From Fictibacillus solisalsi (GTDB lineage Bacteria > Bacillota > Bacilli > Bacillales > Fictibacillaceae), in assembly GCF_900103485.1 (NCBI RefSeq), contig NZ_FNHW01000005.1, forward strand, positions 81,025-145,024: a DNA stretch of 64,000 nucleotides, written 5' to 3'. The notes beneath the pieces were generated by a model. It was not told the DNA's origin and did not search any database. It saw only the letters and a list, made by a program, of their open reading frames with translations. The position numbers and the translations under genes were made by a program. Shown in pieces: positions 25,773-34,819 of this stretch. The stretch's first letter is position 1. Each line of letters starts with the position of its first letter.

Positions 25773-27392
25773 ATGAACATCTTAGGTTTAGGAGGCTCTA
25801 TTCATGATTATTCAGCTTGTTTAACGTCCGGTAGTGAGATAGTGCATTATATCGAAGAGGAGCGATTGTTGAAAATCAAACATGCACTTAATATTGGACG
25901 TAAAACGGTCATGAATAAAGCTGCAGAGTATTGCTTGATGGAAAGTAACCTAAAGGAATCAGACTTGGATATGATTGTCACCACCGATATTGTTGAGCCA
26001 GCATACTATTCCCGATTTTCACATCATGACATGCAAATTATCAATCATCATCTGTCCCATGCCGCTTCATCATTTTATCCATCTCCCTTTCGTGATGCAG
26101 CTATCTTGGTTGTTGATGGAAGAGGAAGCTCTATTGAGGAAGACACAAAAGAGACAATCTCTTTTTATTATGGTGAGGGAAACCAAATTCAAGAACTAAA
26201 AAAAAGCAAAGGTAAAGAACATCAGGAGCTCATTACAAATTCATTAGGATGTTTTTATGAAGAAGTGACCAAGGCAATTGGATTTGAGTTTTTACAGGAC
26301 GGGAAAACAATGGGTCTTGCCCCATATGGTACAGATAAATACGTCAATAAGTTTCATGATTTTTTCGGTAGGGATGAACAAGGGATGTTTTTGCAGACAG
26401 CCTCCCAACTTCAAAGCCTACGAGATTTTATCATTGAAGAAATTGGTACTTCTTTAGACCCGGATCAGTGTAAGGCGGACTTTGCTTTTGCAGTGCAACA
26501 CCATACGGAGGAGTACTTAATACACGCATGCCAATTTCTTTATCAACTGACTAAATCTAAAAATCTTTGTTTATCGGGAGGTGTGGCATTGAACAGTGTT
26601 GCAAACAATAAAATTGCTCAACATACTCCTTTCGAGAACATTTACATCTTTCCCGCTGCCGGTGATGCAGGGACAGCTGTAGGATGTGCGTTGTATGGAT
26701 ATTATGCGTTACATGACAACCCTAGGATTGTTACTGAATCCGGCATGTGTACTCCCTACCTCGGCAAAGAGTATTCGAAGGAGTCAATAAAAAAAGCAAT
26801 TGATCAACACGCTGAAGAGTTGATCATTCATCATCCCCCTAATCTTACTGAGTATGTATCGGATCTATTAGCGGACGGTAAGATTGTTGGTTGGTTTCAA
26901 GGAAGATCAGAAGCTGGACCAAGATCGCTTGGCAACCGGAGTATCCTCGCCGATCCAAGAAGAAAAGATATGAAAGACACGATTAATAAACGTATCAAGC
27001 ACCGAGAGCCGTTTCGTCCTTTCGCTCCAGCCATTCTGGAAGAACATGCCCATTCTTATTTCTCCTTACAATCTCCCTCTCCATATATGCTTTTTGTTTC
27101 CAAAATTTCACCTTCAAAACGGAATCAAATTCCTGCTGTTACTCATGTGGATGGCACTGGTCGGGTTCAGACGGTGTCAAAAACAATGAATCCCCTCTTA
27201 CATTCATTGCTAGAGTGTTTCTATAATAAAACCGGCGTTCCGGTTTTATTGAATACCTCCTTTAATGACAATGGGCAACCTATCATTGAATCCCCGATGG
27301 ATGCAGTTGTCACATTTCTTAAGTTGGATCTAGATTATCTTGTTGTTGGAGAATATGTACTAGCAAAATCAGACGGGATTAAAGAGGTGTAA
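25773..27392 (+). CDS. O-carbamoyltransferase, NodU/CmcH family (CT1)
   Basis: A 539-residue enzyme that would transfer a carbamoyl group from carbamoyl phosphate and ATP to a hydroxyl, as in tobramycin or Nod factor carbamoylation. The N-terminal Kae1-like domain has LGLGGSIHDYSACL, NHHLSHAASSFYPSPF (metal-binding His) and LVVDGRGSS; the C-terminal domain has GRSEAGPRSLGNRSILADPR, REPFRPFAPAIL and GTGRVQTV. All conserved blocks are intact. The ATG at 25773 has AAGGAGG upstream. It is first of three contiguous carbamoyltransferase genes. Confidence 0.92.
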   Translation: MNILGLGGSIHDYSACLTSGSEIVHYIEEERLLKIKHALNIGRKTVMNKAAEYCLMESNLKESDLDMIVTTDIVEPAYYSRFSHHDMQIINHHLSHAASSFYPSPFRDAAILVVDGRGSSIEEDTKETISFYYGEGNQIQELKKSKGKEHQELITNSLGCFYEEVTKAIGFEFLQDGKTMGLAPYGTDKYVNKFHDFFGRDEQGMFLQTASQLQSLRDFIIEEIGTSLDPDQCKADFAFAVQHHTEEYLIHACQFLYQLTKSKNLCLSGGVALNSVANNKIAQHTPFENIYIFPAAGDAGTAVGCALYGYYALHDNPRIVTESGMCTPYLGKEYSKESIKKAIDQHAEELIIHHPPNLTEYVSDLLADGKIVGWFQGRSEAGPRSLGNRSILADPRRKDMKDTINKRIKHREPFRPFAPAILEEHAHSYFSLQSPSPYMLFVSKISPSKRNQIPAVTHVDGTGRVQTVSKTMNPLLHSLLECFYNKTGVPVLLNTSFNDNGQPIIESPMDAVVTFLKLDLDYLVVGEYVLAKSDGIKEV

Positions 27393-27394
27393 GT

Positions 27395-29329
27395 ATGAGA
27401 AATGGATACTATTTATCAACCTACCTACATATTGATCCGATTGACCATCTTCTGAACAAAATCGTTAGGCATGACCAAAACCTAGCGTTATTTAAAAAAA
27501 CCAATGAACACATCGAGTTAATAAGATTTTGGGAGTTAGAGAGGATTTCGGGAATTAAAGAACATCATCAATCATTTGCCAGTTTAGAACAAGCCTATGA
27601 TACGATTAATCTTTTATTGTGTCCTCTTGGCCTATCTTTAGATGATATAGAGGAAATTTGGGGAACTCCTAGTTTGGATACAACGAATGATTATCATTCC
27701 TTAAACGATTATCCCAATTTGTCGTACCATAGCATATCGCATTTGTTTTCTTCCATAATGCTTAATTCTAATCATTATTATGAGGATAACATCATTGGAT
27801 TTGCAGTAGATGGCGGACCGGATGGTGTTATCGATGCTAGTGAACGTATTAAAAAGCCGTACTATGCAGGGTGCTTTGTTCACAATGGGAATATAGAGCT
27901 GTTTCCAGTGGAATCCCCAGGGCTTTTGTGGGGTTGGGCTATGTTCTATTTCGGAATGAAGGAAGGAACGTTGATGGCGCTCGCTTCTGCCAGTAACAGT
28001 AGGGCATATATTAATTATGAGCATCATATACCCATCTATGATGGGAAAGGATATTTTGGAAAAGAAAACTATTTCGAATCAATCTATAAACAAATAAGCA
28101 GGTTTACAACAGCCGATGAGGGCGTTTTATTCAACTATTTTGATCCTCGTTTTACTGAAGAGGAAAATAAAATCAGTATGTTGATGAAAATCATCCAAGA
28201 AGCATCCTATACAATCATGGAATTGAACATTGACCGAGCGATTAAACGGTTTGGTTTTGATCCAAAGGATGTCCATTTAGCCATGTCTGGTGGATTTACA
28301 TTGAATTGTCCCACCAACAGCTATCTGATGAAAAAGTATGGATTTAAAAACTTTATTGCTCCCCCATGTGTTGGAGATAGCGGATTATCACTTGGAATGG
28401 GATTGTATGCCTTTTATAAGAAGATGGGGAGATTTTCATTTTCAATGGACCATCCGTTCTTTGGGGAAAATGATCCAATAAATCTAAATACACTCTGGAA
28501 GAACTACGAGGAATATATCGAGCAGATTTCACCCCTAGACTTTGACACAGCAGTAGAAGATATCGCTATAGATCCTGTTGTGTGGTTTAATGGCCATTCG
28601 GAAATTGGACCCCGGGCACTCGGCAATCGTTCCATTATCAGTGATCCCCGATCCCAACGAATGAAAGATCGCTTGAACGAAATCAAGCAGCGTGAGTGGT
28701 GGAGACCTGTTGCACCAATGGTACTTGATAAACTAGCTGACCAATGGTTTAAGGATTTTTATCCTTCCCCTTTAATGCTCCATACATTTCTAATTCAACC
28801 AGAAAAGGTGAGCGAAATTCCTGCTGTAGCTCATTTAGACGACTCAGCTCGGGTGCAATCTATATCTAAAGAGCAAAATCCTCTTATGTATAAGTTAATT
28901 AAACACTTTTATACTAAAACGGGAGTACCCATTCTTTGCAATACTTCTTTAAATGACAAAGGAGAACCAATTATTAATAGGGCAGAGGAGGCCATTAATT
29001 TTTGCCTACGAAAAGGATTAAAATTGCTCTATATCAACGGTTACCGCATTTCACTTAAAAATCATCACCTTTTCCCTGAACCTGGACCTAAAAAGAGAAG
29101 GTTAGAAATTGATTGTCTTTCTGAAGTGCAGAGAAAAGAACTTTGGGCGAAAGTAAATCCTCACAATATTCCTCTTAAGTTACTCGATTACTATCGTGAA
29201 CCTCTGGAACATGTTCGTTTTCTCTATGATTATGACTTAACAAAAGAGGACGATGCAAAACGATTGATCAATGATATACGTCCATTAATGAAGCATTCCA
29301 TGTTTGCTTCCAAAGGAGACGACCGTTGA
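27395..29329 (+). CDS. O-carbamoyltransferase, NodU/CmcH family (CT2, divergent)
   Basis: A 644-residue member, longer than CT1 through extra residues at both ends. It keeps an HxxxH in LSYHSISHLFSS and AVDGGPDGV in the N-terminal domain, ALSGGF-like MSGGFTLNCPTNS, and intact C-terminal blocks GHSEIGPRALGNRSIISDPR, REWWRPVAPMVL and CNTSLNDKGEPI. A C-terminal extension from about residue 555 (PEPGPKKRRLEIDCLSEVQR) is not seen in CT1. AGAGGTG precedes the ATG; the stop overlaps the CT3 start. The different acceptor-side motifs imply another hydroxyl as target. Confidence 0.88.
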   Translation: MRNGYYLSTYLHIDPIDHLLNKIVRHDQNLALFKKTNEHIELIRFWELERISGIKEHHQSFASLEQAYDTINLLLCPLGLSLDDIEEIWGTPSLDTTNDYHSLNDYPNLSYHSISHLFSSIMLNSNHYYEDNIIGFAVDGGPDGVIDASERIKKPYYAGCFVHNGNIELFPVESPGLLWGWAMFYFGMKEGTLMALASASNSRAYINYEHHIPIYDGKGYFGKENYFESIYKQISRFTTADEGVLFNYFDPRFTEEENKISMLMKIIQEASYTIMELNIDRAIKRFGFDPKDVHLAMSGGFTLNCPTNSYLMKKYGFKNFIAPPCVGDSGLSLGMGLYAFYKKMGRFSFSMDHPFFGENDPINLNTLWKNYEEYIEQISPLDFDTAVEDIAIDPVVWFNGHSEIGPRALGNRSIISDPRSQRMKDRLNEIKQREWWRPVAPMVLDKLADQWFKDFYPSPLMLHTFLIQPEKVSEIPAVAHLDDSARVQSISKEQNPLMYKLIKHFYTKTGVPILCNTSLNDKGEPIINRAEEAINFCLRKGLKLLYINGYRISLKNHHLFPEPGPKKRRLEIDCLSEVQRKELWAKVNPHNIPLKLLDYYREPLEHVRFLYDYDLTKEDDAKRLINDIRPLMKHSMFASKGDDR

Positions 29330-30897
29330 ATATTTTAGGCCTTGGGGGCTCCATTCATGATTTTTCAGCCTGTATCTTATCCAAGGGTGAAACAGCTGTG
29401 GCCATCGAAGAAGAAAGACTGACGAAAAAGAAATATGCTGTACACAATCGGTCAACGTTTAGATGCAAAGCTGCTGAATATTGTCTCTCGGCTTTAGACC
29501 TCTCCATGGATCAAATCGATGCTGTCGTTGGAAATGATCTTATTGAATCCGATTATTACATGAAGTATGCAGACAAGATAAAATTATATAACCATCATCT
29601 GACCCATGCGTCTTCTACCTATTATCCTTCGCCTTATGATGAGGCCGCTGTGCTCGTTATAGATGGAAGAGGTAGTTACATTAATGAAGAGAAGCGGATA
29701 CGTGAAACCATTAGCATGTATGTAGCAGACTTAAATGAGATTCATTGTATTCAAAAAAGTAGTGGACAAGAGACAGATGAATTTAGCATCGTTACGAATT
29801 CCATCGGAATGTTTTTACAGTATGTCACGGTTGGAATGGGCTATTCCGAAATGAATGAAATAAAGATGATTAAACTAAGTCATGGGGGAACAGATAGATT
29901 CTTAGAGGATTTTAATGATTTTTACACCTTACACAATGGTCAGTTTCTCCAAGGCTTTGAAGAGTTAGAGGCGTTAAAACAATATCTAGAGGAAAAGCTG
30001 AAAGAGGCAAGCGAGCCTAATTCCATAGTACAGTGTAAAAAGGATCTGGCGTTTGCTGCTCAATATCATCTTGAACGGATTGTTGTCTACCTTTGTCAAA
30101 GGCTCTATCAAATCACTAAAAAGCAGAATCTTTGTCTTGCAGGTGGAATTTTTGAAAATGCTCAACTTTTAATGAAAATAAAAAATGAAGTCCCTTTTCA
30201 AAACATCTATACTCCATCCTTCATGGGGGATGCCGGAACCAGTATTGGAGCTGCCTTGCTCTACCATCATACTACAAATAAATTGGTGAAAAAGAGACCA
30301 GATTTACAGGTTGGGGGAAAGTGCTATTCAACCGAAGAGCTTGTTAACCACCTAAGTGAATCGAAATATCGTATATACACAAAAGAAGAGCTTATCAAAG
30401 TTACTGCCCAGTTATTAACACGGGGTTACCTGATCGGTATCTTTACCGGTAAAAGTAGCTTTGGAAGATATCCCAATGGCCAGCGAAATATAGTAGGAGA
30501 TGCAAGGGTGATGGGGCTTAAGAAAAAACTGCTATGGACTAAAAAGAGAGAAAGCCTTGACCCATTTAGCATATTGAATTTGGAGCAATCTCAACAAATT
30601 ACTACTTCATCGGTGTTCAATCTGTGTTATTTAAAAGAACCTGATCAATTTCCACTCGTGATCAATGAAGACCATTCCACCTACTTCCTACCCGTGAAAA
30701 AGAACACCTTTATATCACAAATATTGGAGGAATATTACACTTTAAGTGACATTCCTTTTCTCCTGAATACGCCATTGAAAAAATCAGATGAGACCCTAAT
30801 CGAGACACCAATGGAAGCTTTTGATTTCTTCCGTTCTACCGATTTGGACGCGTTGGTATTGGAGGACCATCTCATTGTGAAAAATAGCAATTCATAA
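29326..30897 (+). CDS. Carbamoyltransferase homologue with degenerate C-terminal domain (CT3)
   Basis: A 523-residue paralogue of CT1 (LGLGGSIHDFSACIL at the start). The N-terminal Kae1-like motifs are intact (YNHHLTHASSTYYPSPY, LVIDGRGSY). In the C-terminal half the block GPRALGNRSI is replaced by FGRYPNGQRNIVGDARV, the REPFRPFAP block by RESLDPFSILN and NTSFN by NTPLKK. This half is thought to make the carbamoyl adenylate, so CT3 may depend on another enzyme or be inactive in catalysis. TTG start overlapping CT2's stop; no frameshift or stop interrupts it, arguing for a kept function. Confidence 0.85.
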   Translation: MNILGLGGSIHDFSACILSKGETAVAIEEERLTKKKYAVHNRSTFRCKAAEYCLSALDLSMDQIDAVVGNDLIESDYYMKYADKIKLYNHHLTHASSTYYPSPYDEAAVLVIDGRGSYINEEKRIRETISMYVADLNEIHCIQKSSGQETDEFSIVTNSIGMFLQYVTVGMGYSEMNEIKMIKLSHGGTDRFLEDFNDFYTLHNGQFLQGFEELEALKQYLEEKLKEASEPNSIVQCKKDLAFAAQYHLERIVVYLCQRLYQITKKQNLCLAGGIFENAQLLMKIKNEVPFQNIYTPSFMGDAGTSIGAALLYHHTTNKLVKKRPDLQVGGKCYSTEELVNHLSESKYRIYTKEELIKVTAQLLTRGYLIGIFTGKSSFGRYPNGQRNIVGDARVMGLKKKLLWTKKRESLDPFSILNLEQSQQITTSSVFNLCYLKEPDQFPLVINEDHSTYFLPVKKNTFISQILEEYYTLSDIPFLLNTPLKKSDETLIETPMEAFDFFRSTDLDALVLEDHLIVKNSNS

Positions 30898-30904
30898 AAT
30901 ACGA

Positions 30905-30939
30905 AACAACCCACCAATTATTTGGTGGGTTGTTTTCTA
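30905..30939. terminator. Bidirectional terminator between convergent operons
   Basis: A perfect 13-bp stem, AACAACCCACCAA (30905-30917) with TTGGTGGGTTGTT (30922-30934), has a TTAT loop and is followed by TTCT; on the other strand it is preceded by a T-rich tail as well. It separates the plus-strand operon ending with CT3 from the minus-strand operon ending with PhyH-1. Confidence 0.85.
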
Positions 30940-31746
30940 TCCATCTGTATCTCGATCATAAATTAGAGGATTTAACCATGTATCGGCAAAATCTCCAACA
31001 CGCCTATTCGGAAAGTAGGTTCCCAGATGAGTTTGTCTGGCTTCATTGTCTCCAGGGTCAACGATCTTCGCTGGATCTGCATAATAGGTGATCGTCATGA
31101 CTTCACGGTCTATAGGCAAAGGGTTTCTATTAGCACTATGAAGGATCCAACCCTCATGAAAAGTGGCATCCCCGGCATTCATCTTTCCGTAGTTTTCGAT
31201 GTGCAAATTGTTTTTTAGAGCTTTCTTTAACGTAATTTCTTTCTGTTGATGGCTCGATGATACAAAGGACAACGATCCTAAGCTCTCAGGAATGTCCACA
31301 AGAGGCATCCACATGGTGACTTTTTTATCTGGGTCCAATTCAATCATGTAATGGTTGTCTTGATGCCAGGGGGTAGGTCCTCCGCCCGCCTCCTTAAAAA
31401 AAGACTGATCCAAATAGAGCCTTACCCGATTAACTCCTAAAAGGTCAGCAGCAATTTTACCAAACCGTTTCGCAGTAACGAACCTTTTAATCGATTCGTG
31501 TTTTCTCCATAAATTTATTGTTTGGAGAAAGGCTTGTCCAAATGTGTCTCGTTCTTTTAATGGCCTAACCTCTTGGTTATACTGTTTGACGGCTTGCTTA
31601 ATGAGTGGCCGAAAAATAGCCAGCTCTGGTCCATTAACTAGGTTTTCAAGTTTCACATGTCCCTTTTTACGAAAGGTGGTTATTTGGTTGGAGGAAACGG
31701 GGTAAGGTCGGTCTAAATCGAAGGAAGAGGAAGTTGGTTTACTCAT
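30937..31746 (-). CDS. Phytanoyl-CoA dioxygenase-family Fe(II)/2-oxoglutarate oxygenase (PhyH-1)
   Basis: A 269-residue oxygenase that would hydroxylate or desaturate the metabolite using 2-oxoglutarate and O2. Iron ligands are HQD in GPTPWHQDNHYMIEL and the distal His in GWILHSANRNPL; the Arg for 2-oxoglutarate is likely in DREVMTITYY. MWMPLVDIPESLGSLSF is a family core motif shared with PhyH-2 and PhyH-4. ATG 31746 overlaps the PhyH-2 stop (ATGAGTAA) with AAAGGA upstream. It is the last gene of the minus-strand heptose operon. Confidence 0.9.
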   Translation of the reverse strand: MSKPTSSSFDLDRPYPVSSNQITTFRKKGHVKLENLVNGPELAIFRPLIKQAVKQYNQEVRPLKERDTFGQAFLQTINLWRKHESIKRFVTAKRFGKIAADLLGVNRVRLYLDQSFFKEAGGGPTPWHQDNHYMIELDPDKKVTMWMPLVDIPESLGSLSFVSSSHQQKEITLKKALKNNLHIENYGKMNAGDATFHEGWILHSANRNPLPIDREVMTITYYADPAKIVDPGDNEARQTHLGTYFPNRRVGDFADTWLNPLIYDRDTDG

Positions 31747-32554
31747 TATGATATCCATCCTTTGAGTAAAGAACCGGGGTCAATTCGCTTTCAGCCAGAT
31801 CTCCAGGCTTACGTCCTGGGAAGAGCCTTCTTAAATGATAATTCCTTGCTTCTTTTGCTTTGTTTTCTTCCGGCTCGACGATCGTGAGGTTGTCTGCGAT
31901 ATAGATGATGGTTAGTACTTCTCTATAATTTTTGGTCGGATTTCCAGCCGCATAATGCAGGGTTAGACCGGAGTGGAAGGTTGCGTCTCCAGCTTCCATG
32001 GCCCCATAAGAAGCAAGAGGATATCCTTTTCTGGCTGCAAGGAGTACGTCCTCTGTGGCAAGTTCATGTGACCTGGAAACAAAGCCCATTGAACCGATCT
32101 CTTCAGGAATATGGTTTAATGCCATCCACATGGTTATCGTTTTATCTGGATGAATGGGCAGCATGTATGCACTATCGGTATGCCAAGGAATGGCACCTCC
32201 TCCTGGAGGTAAGAAAATAGAAGAATCATGATACAAACGAATACTATCTACGCCCATAAGATCTGCGGCAATCTTTGCAAAACGCTTTGCAAAAGTTAAC
32301 CTTTTGATTTTTTGGTTAACTTCCCACATGTTCATCACCGTAGGGAATGCCTTTTCTACCCCATAGTATTTACGATCTTCATCCGGTACATTTTCTAGAG
32401 CATAATTAAAGACATGCTTCTTAACCTCTGGCTGAAATTCTTTAATTTCAGATTGCTTCATAACCTGTGGGAGGAAGATATGGCCATCCTTCTGATACTG
32501 CTTGATTTGTTCTTCGGTTAAAGGGTACTCAGTATTTAAGTTTATAGGTTCCAT
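31739..32554 (-). CDS. Phytanoyl-CoA dioxygenase-family oxygenase (PhyH-2)
   Basis: A 271-residue Fe(II)/2-oxoglutarate oxygenase. Ligands are HTD in GAIPWHTDSAYML and His in LTLHYAAGNP; Arg in NYREVLTIIYI. It has the same core as PhyH-1 (MWMALNHIPEEIGSMGFV) and is probably a tandem-duplication paralogue acting at a different position. ATG 32554 has GAGGTG six bases before; the GTG at 32563 overlaps the nucleotidyltransferase stop. It is coupled to PhyH-1 by overlap. Confidence 0.9.
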   Translation of the reverse strand: MEPINLNTEYPLTEEQIKQYQKDGHIFLPQVMKQSEIKEFQPEVKKHVFNYALENVPDEDRKYYGVEKAFPTVMNMWEVNQKIKRLTFAKRFAKIAADLMGVDSIRLYHDSSIFLPPGGGAIPWHTDSAYMLPIHPDKTITMWMALNHIPEEIGSMGFVSRSHELATEDVLLAARKGYPLASYGAMEAGDATFHSGLTLHYAAGNPTKNYREVLTIIYIADNLTIVEPEENKAKEARNYHLRRLFPGRKPGDLAESELTPVLYSKDGYHNE

Positions 32555-32559
32555 AATAA

Positions 32560-33027
32560 TCACCTCTCATATGATTTTTTTAATTGCGTTGAAGAGTATA
32601 GTTTTCTTTCGCCAATTAACTTGATTTTAGTGCCAATCTCTTTTGCGGCTTGTTGTTCAGGAAACACTTTCCCTTGATAATCAATGCCTTTAACAAAAAA
32701 ATGAGGTTGAATCGTCTTAACTGCTTGGACAAGAGTTAACTCAGAAATAACAAGTAGATGGTCCACGCACTCGAGACTAGAAAGAATTGCCACTCGTTCT
32801 TCTAATGAAAACAAGGGCGGTTGCCCTTTAATGGATTGAATGGAGTTATCGCTATTGATACCAACAATAAGAATGTCACCCAGCTTTTTAGCACCTTGCA
32901 GATATTCGAGATGTCCAGGATGAAATAAATCAAAACACCCTCCAGCAAGAATAATGGTTTTTTTATTTCTTTTATAGTTGTCTACATAGTCTAGAAGGAC
33001 CTTCTCTTGCAACCGCTTTGAGTTCAT
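32560..33027 (-). CDS. Heptose-1-phosphate nucleotidyltransferase (HldE C-terminal-type)
   Basis: A 155-residue cytidylyltransferase-fold enzyme. ILAGGCFDLFHPGHLEYLQG contains the HxGH nucleotide-binding motif, followed by VGINSDNSI and FVKGIDY, as in the C-terminal domain of HldE (RfaE), which joins ATP and heptose 1-phosphate into ADP-heptose. The kinase half is a separate gene at 34794-35795 in the same operon. Start ATG overlaps the preceding stop (ATGA). Other cytidylyltransferases share the fold, so the heptose assignment rests on the neighbouring kinase and GmhA genes. Confidence 0.85.
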   Translation of the reverse strand: MNSKRLQEKVLLDYVDNYKRNKKTIILAGGCFDLFHPGHLEYLQGAKKLGDILIVGINSDNSIQSIKGQPPLFSLEERVAILSSLECVDHLLVISELTLVQAVKTIQPHFFVKGIDYQGKVFPEQQAAKEIGTKIKLIGERKLYSSTQLKKSYER

Positions 33028-33431
33028 CTTCGTACCTCCAAGTCGATGTCTAATTGAGATAGTAAATGGAAAATCAACTCGCGGAGAGGCATGCGATGGG
33101 GGTTATAGATAAATCTAAGTGGAGAAAATTGAAGGTTGGTAAAGCGGTGACGGAAAAACTTTACTTTCTCATGAACGATAATGGCAAGAATCTTAGCATG
33201 TGGAGCGTATACCTGTTCTGCACTTTGATAAGAATACGTATCCCTTAGAATAGAAGATGAGCAGATTAGCACAAGGGGGTGTGTTATTTCTAATGCCATT
33301 GGTTCTGAACTAACAGCTTTACAATGAACATCCTTGATTCCCAATGCTCTTAATTCATCGTTGATCTTTCTTTCATACCATTCACTCAGTGTGGGATCTT
33401 TTGTTTTATTCAATAGGAATATTGTATTCAT
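33024..33431 (-). CDS. Hypothetical protein in heptose operon, 135 residues
   Basis: It has four-base ATGA overlaps on both sides, so it is a true operon member. The sequence is mixed alpha/beta with TIFLLNKTKDPTLSEWYERK at the start and ICSSSILRDTYSYQSAEQVY in the middle, Arg/His-rich later (KFFRHRFTNLQFSPLRF). No known motif, signal peptide or membrane segment. I do not recognise a family. Position between the GT9 and nucleotidyltransferase genes suggests a role in heptose transfer, for example as a partner of one of them. Confidence 0.7.
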   Translation of the reverse strand: MNTIFLLNKTKDPTLSEWYERKINDELRALGIKDVHCKAVSSEPMALEITHPLVLICSSSILRDTYSYQSAEQVYAPHAKILAIIVHEKVKFFRHRFTNLQFSPLRFIYNPHRMPLRELIFHLLSQLDIDLEVRR

Positions 33432-34819
33432 CTCGAATCCCCTACCTGCTCTACCCCTACCTTTTTTTGAGTCTGTTGTATGGTAATGCGCTCTAGGCCT
33501 AATGGTATTTCCTTTTTAAGAATCTGCATCATCCTCTTGAAGATGAGGGTGGAAGGGATTTCTTTTGCATAGCCTGATTCTGTATAAACGCTATAATTGC
33601 CACTAACTGGTCGATAACTAACATAAGGGTTTACCCCACTCGAGAGAGGGGTTCCTCCTCCCCATATGGTGAGTGAGGGTGTACCTACTACGCCAGCGAT
33701 ATGTCCACAAACACTATCAATTCCCACAACGATATCTAATTGTTTTATTAGTGAAAATAACTGGGGAAGGGGTAATGAACTTAAATCCATAACACTTTGT
33801 GGAAGGTCTTTTTGAGGAGTTAAATTAACTAGAGTAAGGGAATTTTGTTCACATTTTACTACAAAATCTGATATATTCTCCGGGTTCCAACATCTTTGTG
33901 AATCCTTTGTATGGAACTGGATTCCAATCACCGACTTTGAATGCCGCTTAATGGCGTCAATTTTAAACTGAATTTCTTCAGGTAGTGGAGGAAGGTCGCT
34001 TTCTTCCATTAGATGACTAACGGGTTCGGGTAAGCCAAGCGAACGTGATACCACATCAATAAGATGTAAATGAGGAGGATGGTCGAGTCTTGTATTTAGA
34101 AAATAGACGTTTTCATAAACATTACATTTTGTAATAGCTTCGTATACATGAAAACTATCAAAGTGAACATAAACCCGGCAGTTAGGAAACAATTCCTTTA
34201 AAAGATGAAGTGGGCCACTTCTTGTAATTAAGTCCACCCTATGGTTCATATGATGGGTCTGAACGAAGTGTTGTATCTGCTTAAACACTGCTGCTACATC
34301 GCCATTTCCGAAAAACCAGTCGAACAGTAATGCGATTCGTTTTTTCTTAGGTTGGTACTTATATGTGAAACGAGGATTTTTATGGATAAAGAAAGGATAA
34401 ATATAATTTTGGGAATGAAGGAGAGAATAGGGGAGGAAATTTTGGGAATTATGTACACGATTTAAGATAGAATCGTTAACAAGAAAGGGATCAACATTTG
34501 GCTGAAGAGCTACAAGCAGTGTTAATGGATTTTTATAAGGAATGGGATGATTAGTTTCATTAGCTCCCTGATTTTGAAAGGCACTTTTAATGCTCTGTGA
34601 GGATGGATTGCTGTTTAGATAGATAACCTCAGCGTATGGAAACATCTCAGAAAGGGCTGCTATTTGGTTACCTTTAAACGCAACAATGGAATGAGTATAG
34701 GCTTCAACAGTTGATAAAACTCCATTAACGTTATCTTGTTCAAATAGGAAAACGAATAGTTTTTCTCGTTGTTTAAGTAACTGTCTATTCTGTTTAACTT
34801 TCTCTTTGAATAGATCCAT
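33428..34819 (-). CDS. GT9-family glycosyltransferase (heptosyltransferase-like)
   Basis: A 463-residue GT-B enzyme. The C-terminal half has IGIQFHTKDSQRCWNPENIS and QLDIVVGIDSVCGHIAGVVG followed by TPSLTIWGGGTPL, the donor-binding pattern of ADP-heptose:LPS heptosyltransferases. The N-terminal ~170 residues are longer than usual. It probably transfers the ADP-heptose made by the neighbouring enzymes to the metabolite, since a Gram-positive host has no LPS. ATG 34819 has AGGTGG before it and lies within the 3' end of the kinase gene. Confidence 0.8.
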   Translation of the reverse strand: MDLFKEKVKQNRQLLKQREKLFVFLFEQDNVNGVLSTVEAYTHSIVAFKGNQIAALSEMFPYAEVIYLNSNPSSQSIKSAFQNQGANETNHPIPYKNPLTLLVALQPNVDPFLVNDSILNRVHNSQNFLPYSLLHSQNYIYPFFIHKNPRFTYKYQPKKKRIALLFDWFFGNGDVAAVFKQIQHFVQTHHMNHRVDLITRSGPLHLLKELFPNCRVYVHFDSFHVYEAITKCNVYENVYFLNTRLDHPPHLHLIDVVSRSLGLPEPVSHLMEESDLPPLPEEIQFKIDAIKRHSKSVIGIQFHTKDSQRCWNPENISDFVVKCEQNSLTLVNLTPQKDLPQSVMDLSSLPLPQLFSLIKQLDIVVGIDSVCGHIAGVVGTPSLTIWGGGTPLSSGVNPYVSYRPVSGNYSVYTESGYAKEIPSTLIFKRMMQILKKEIPLGLERITIQQTQKKVGVEQVGDSR

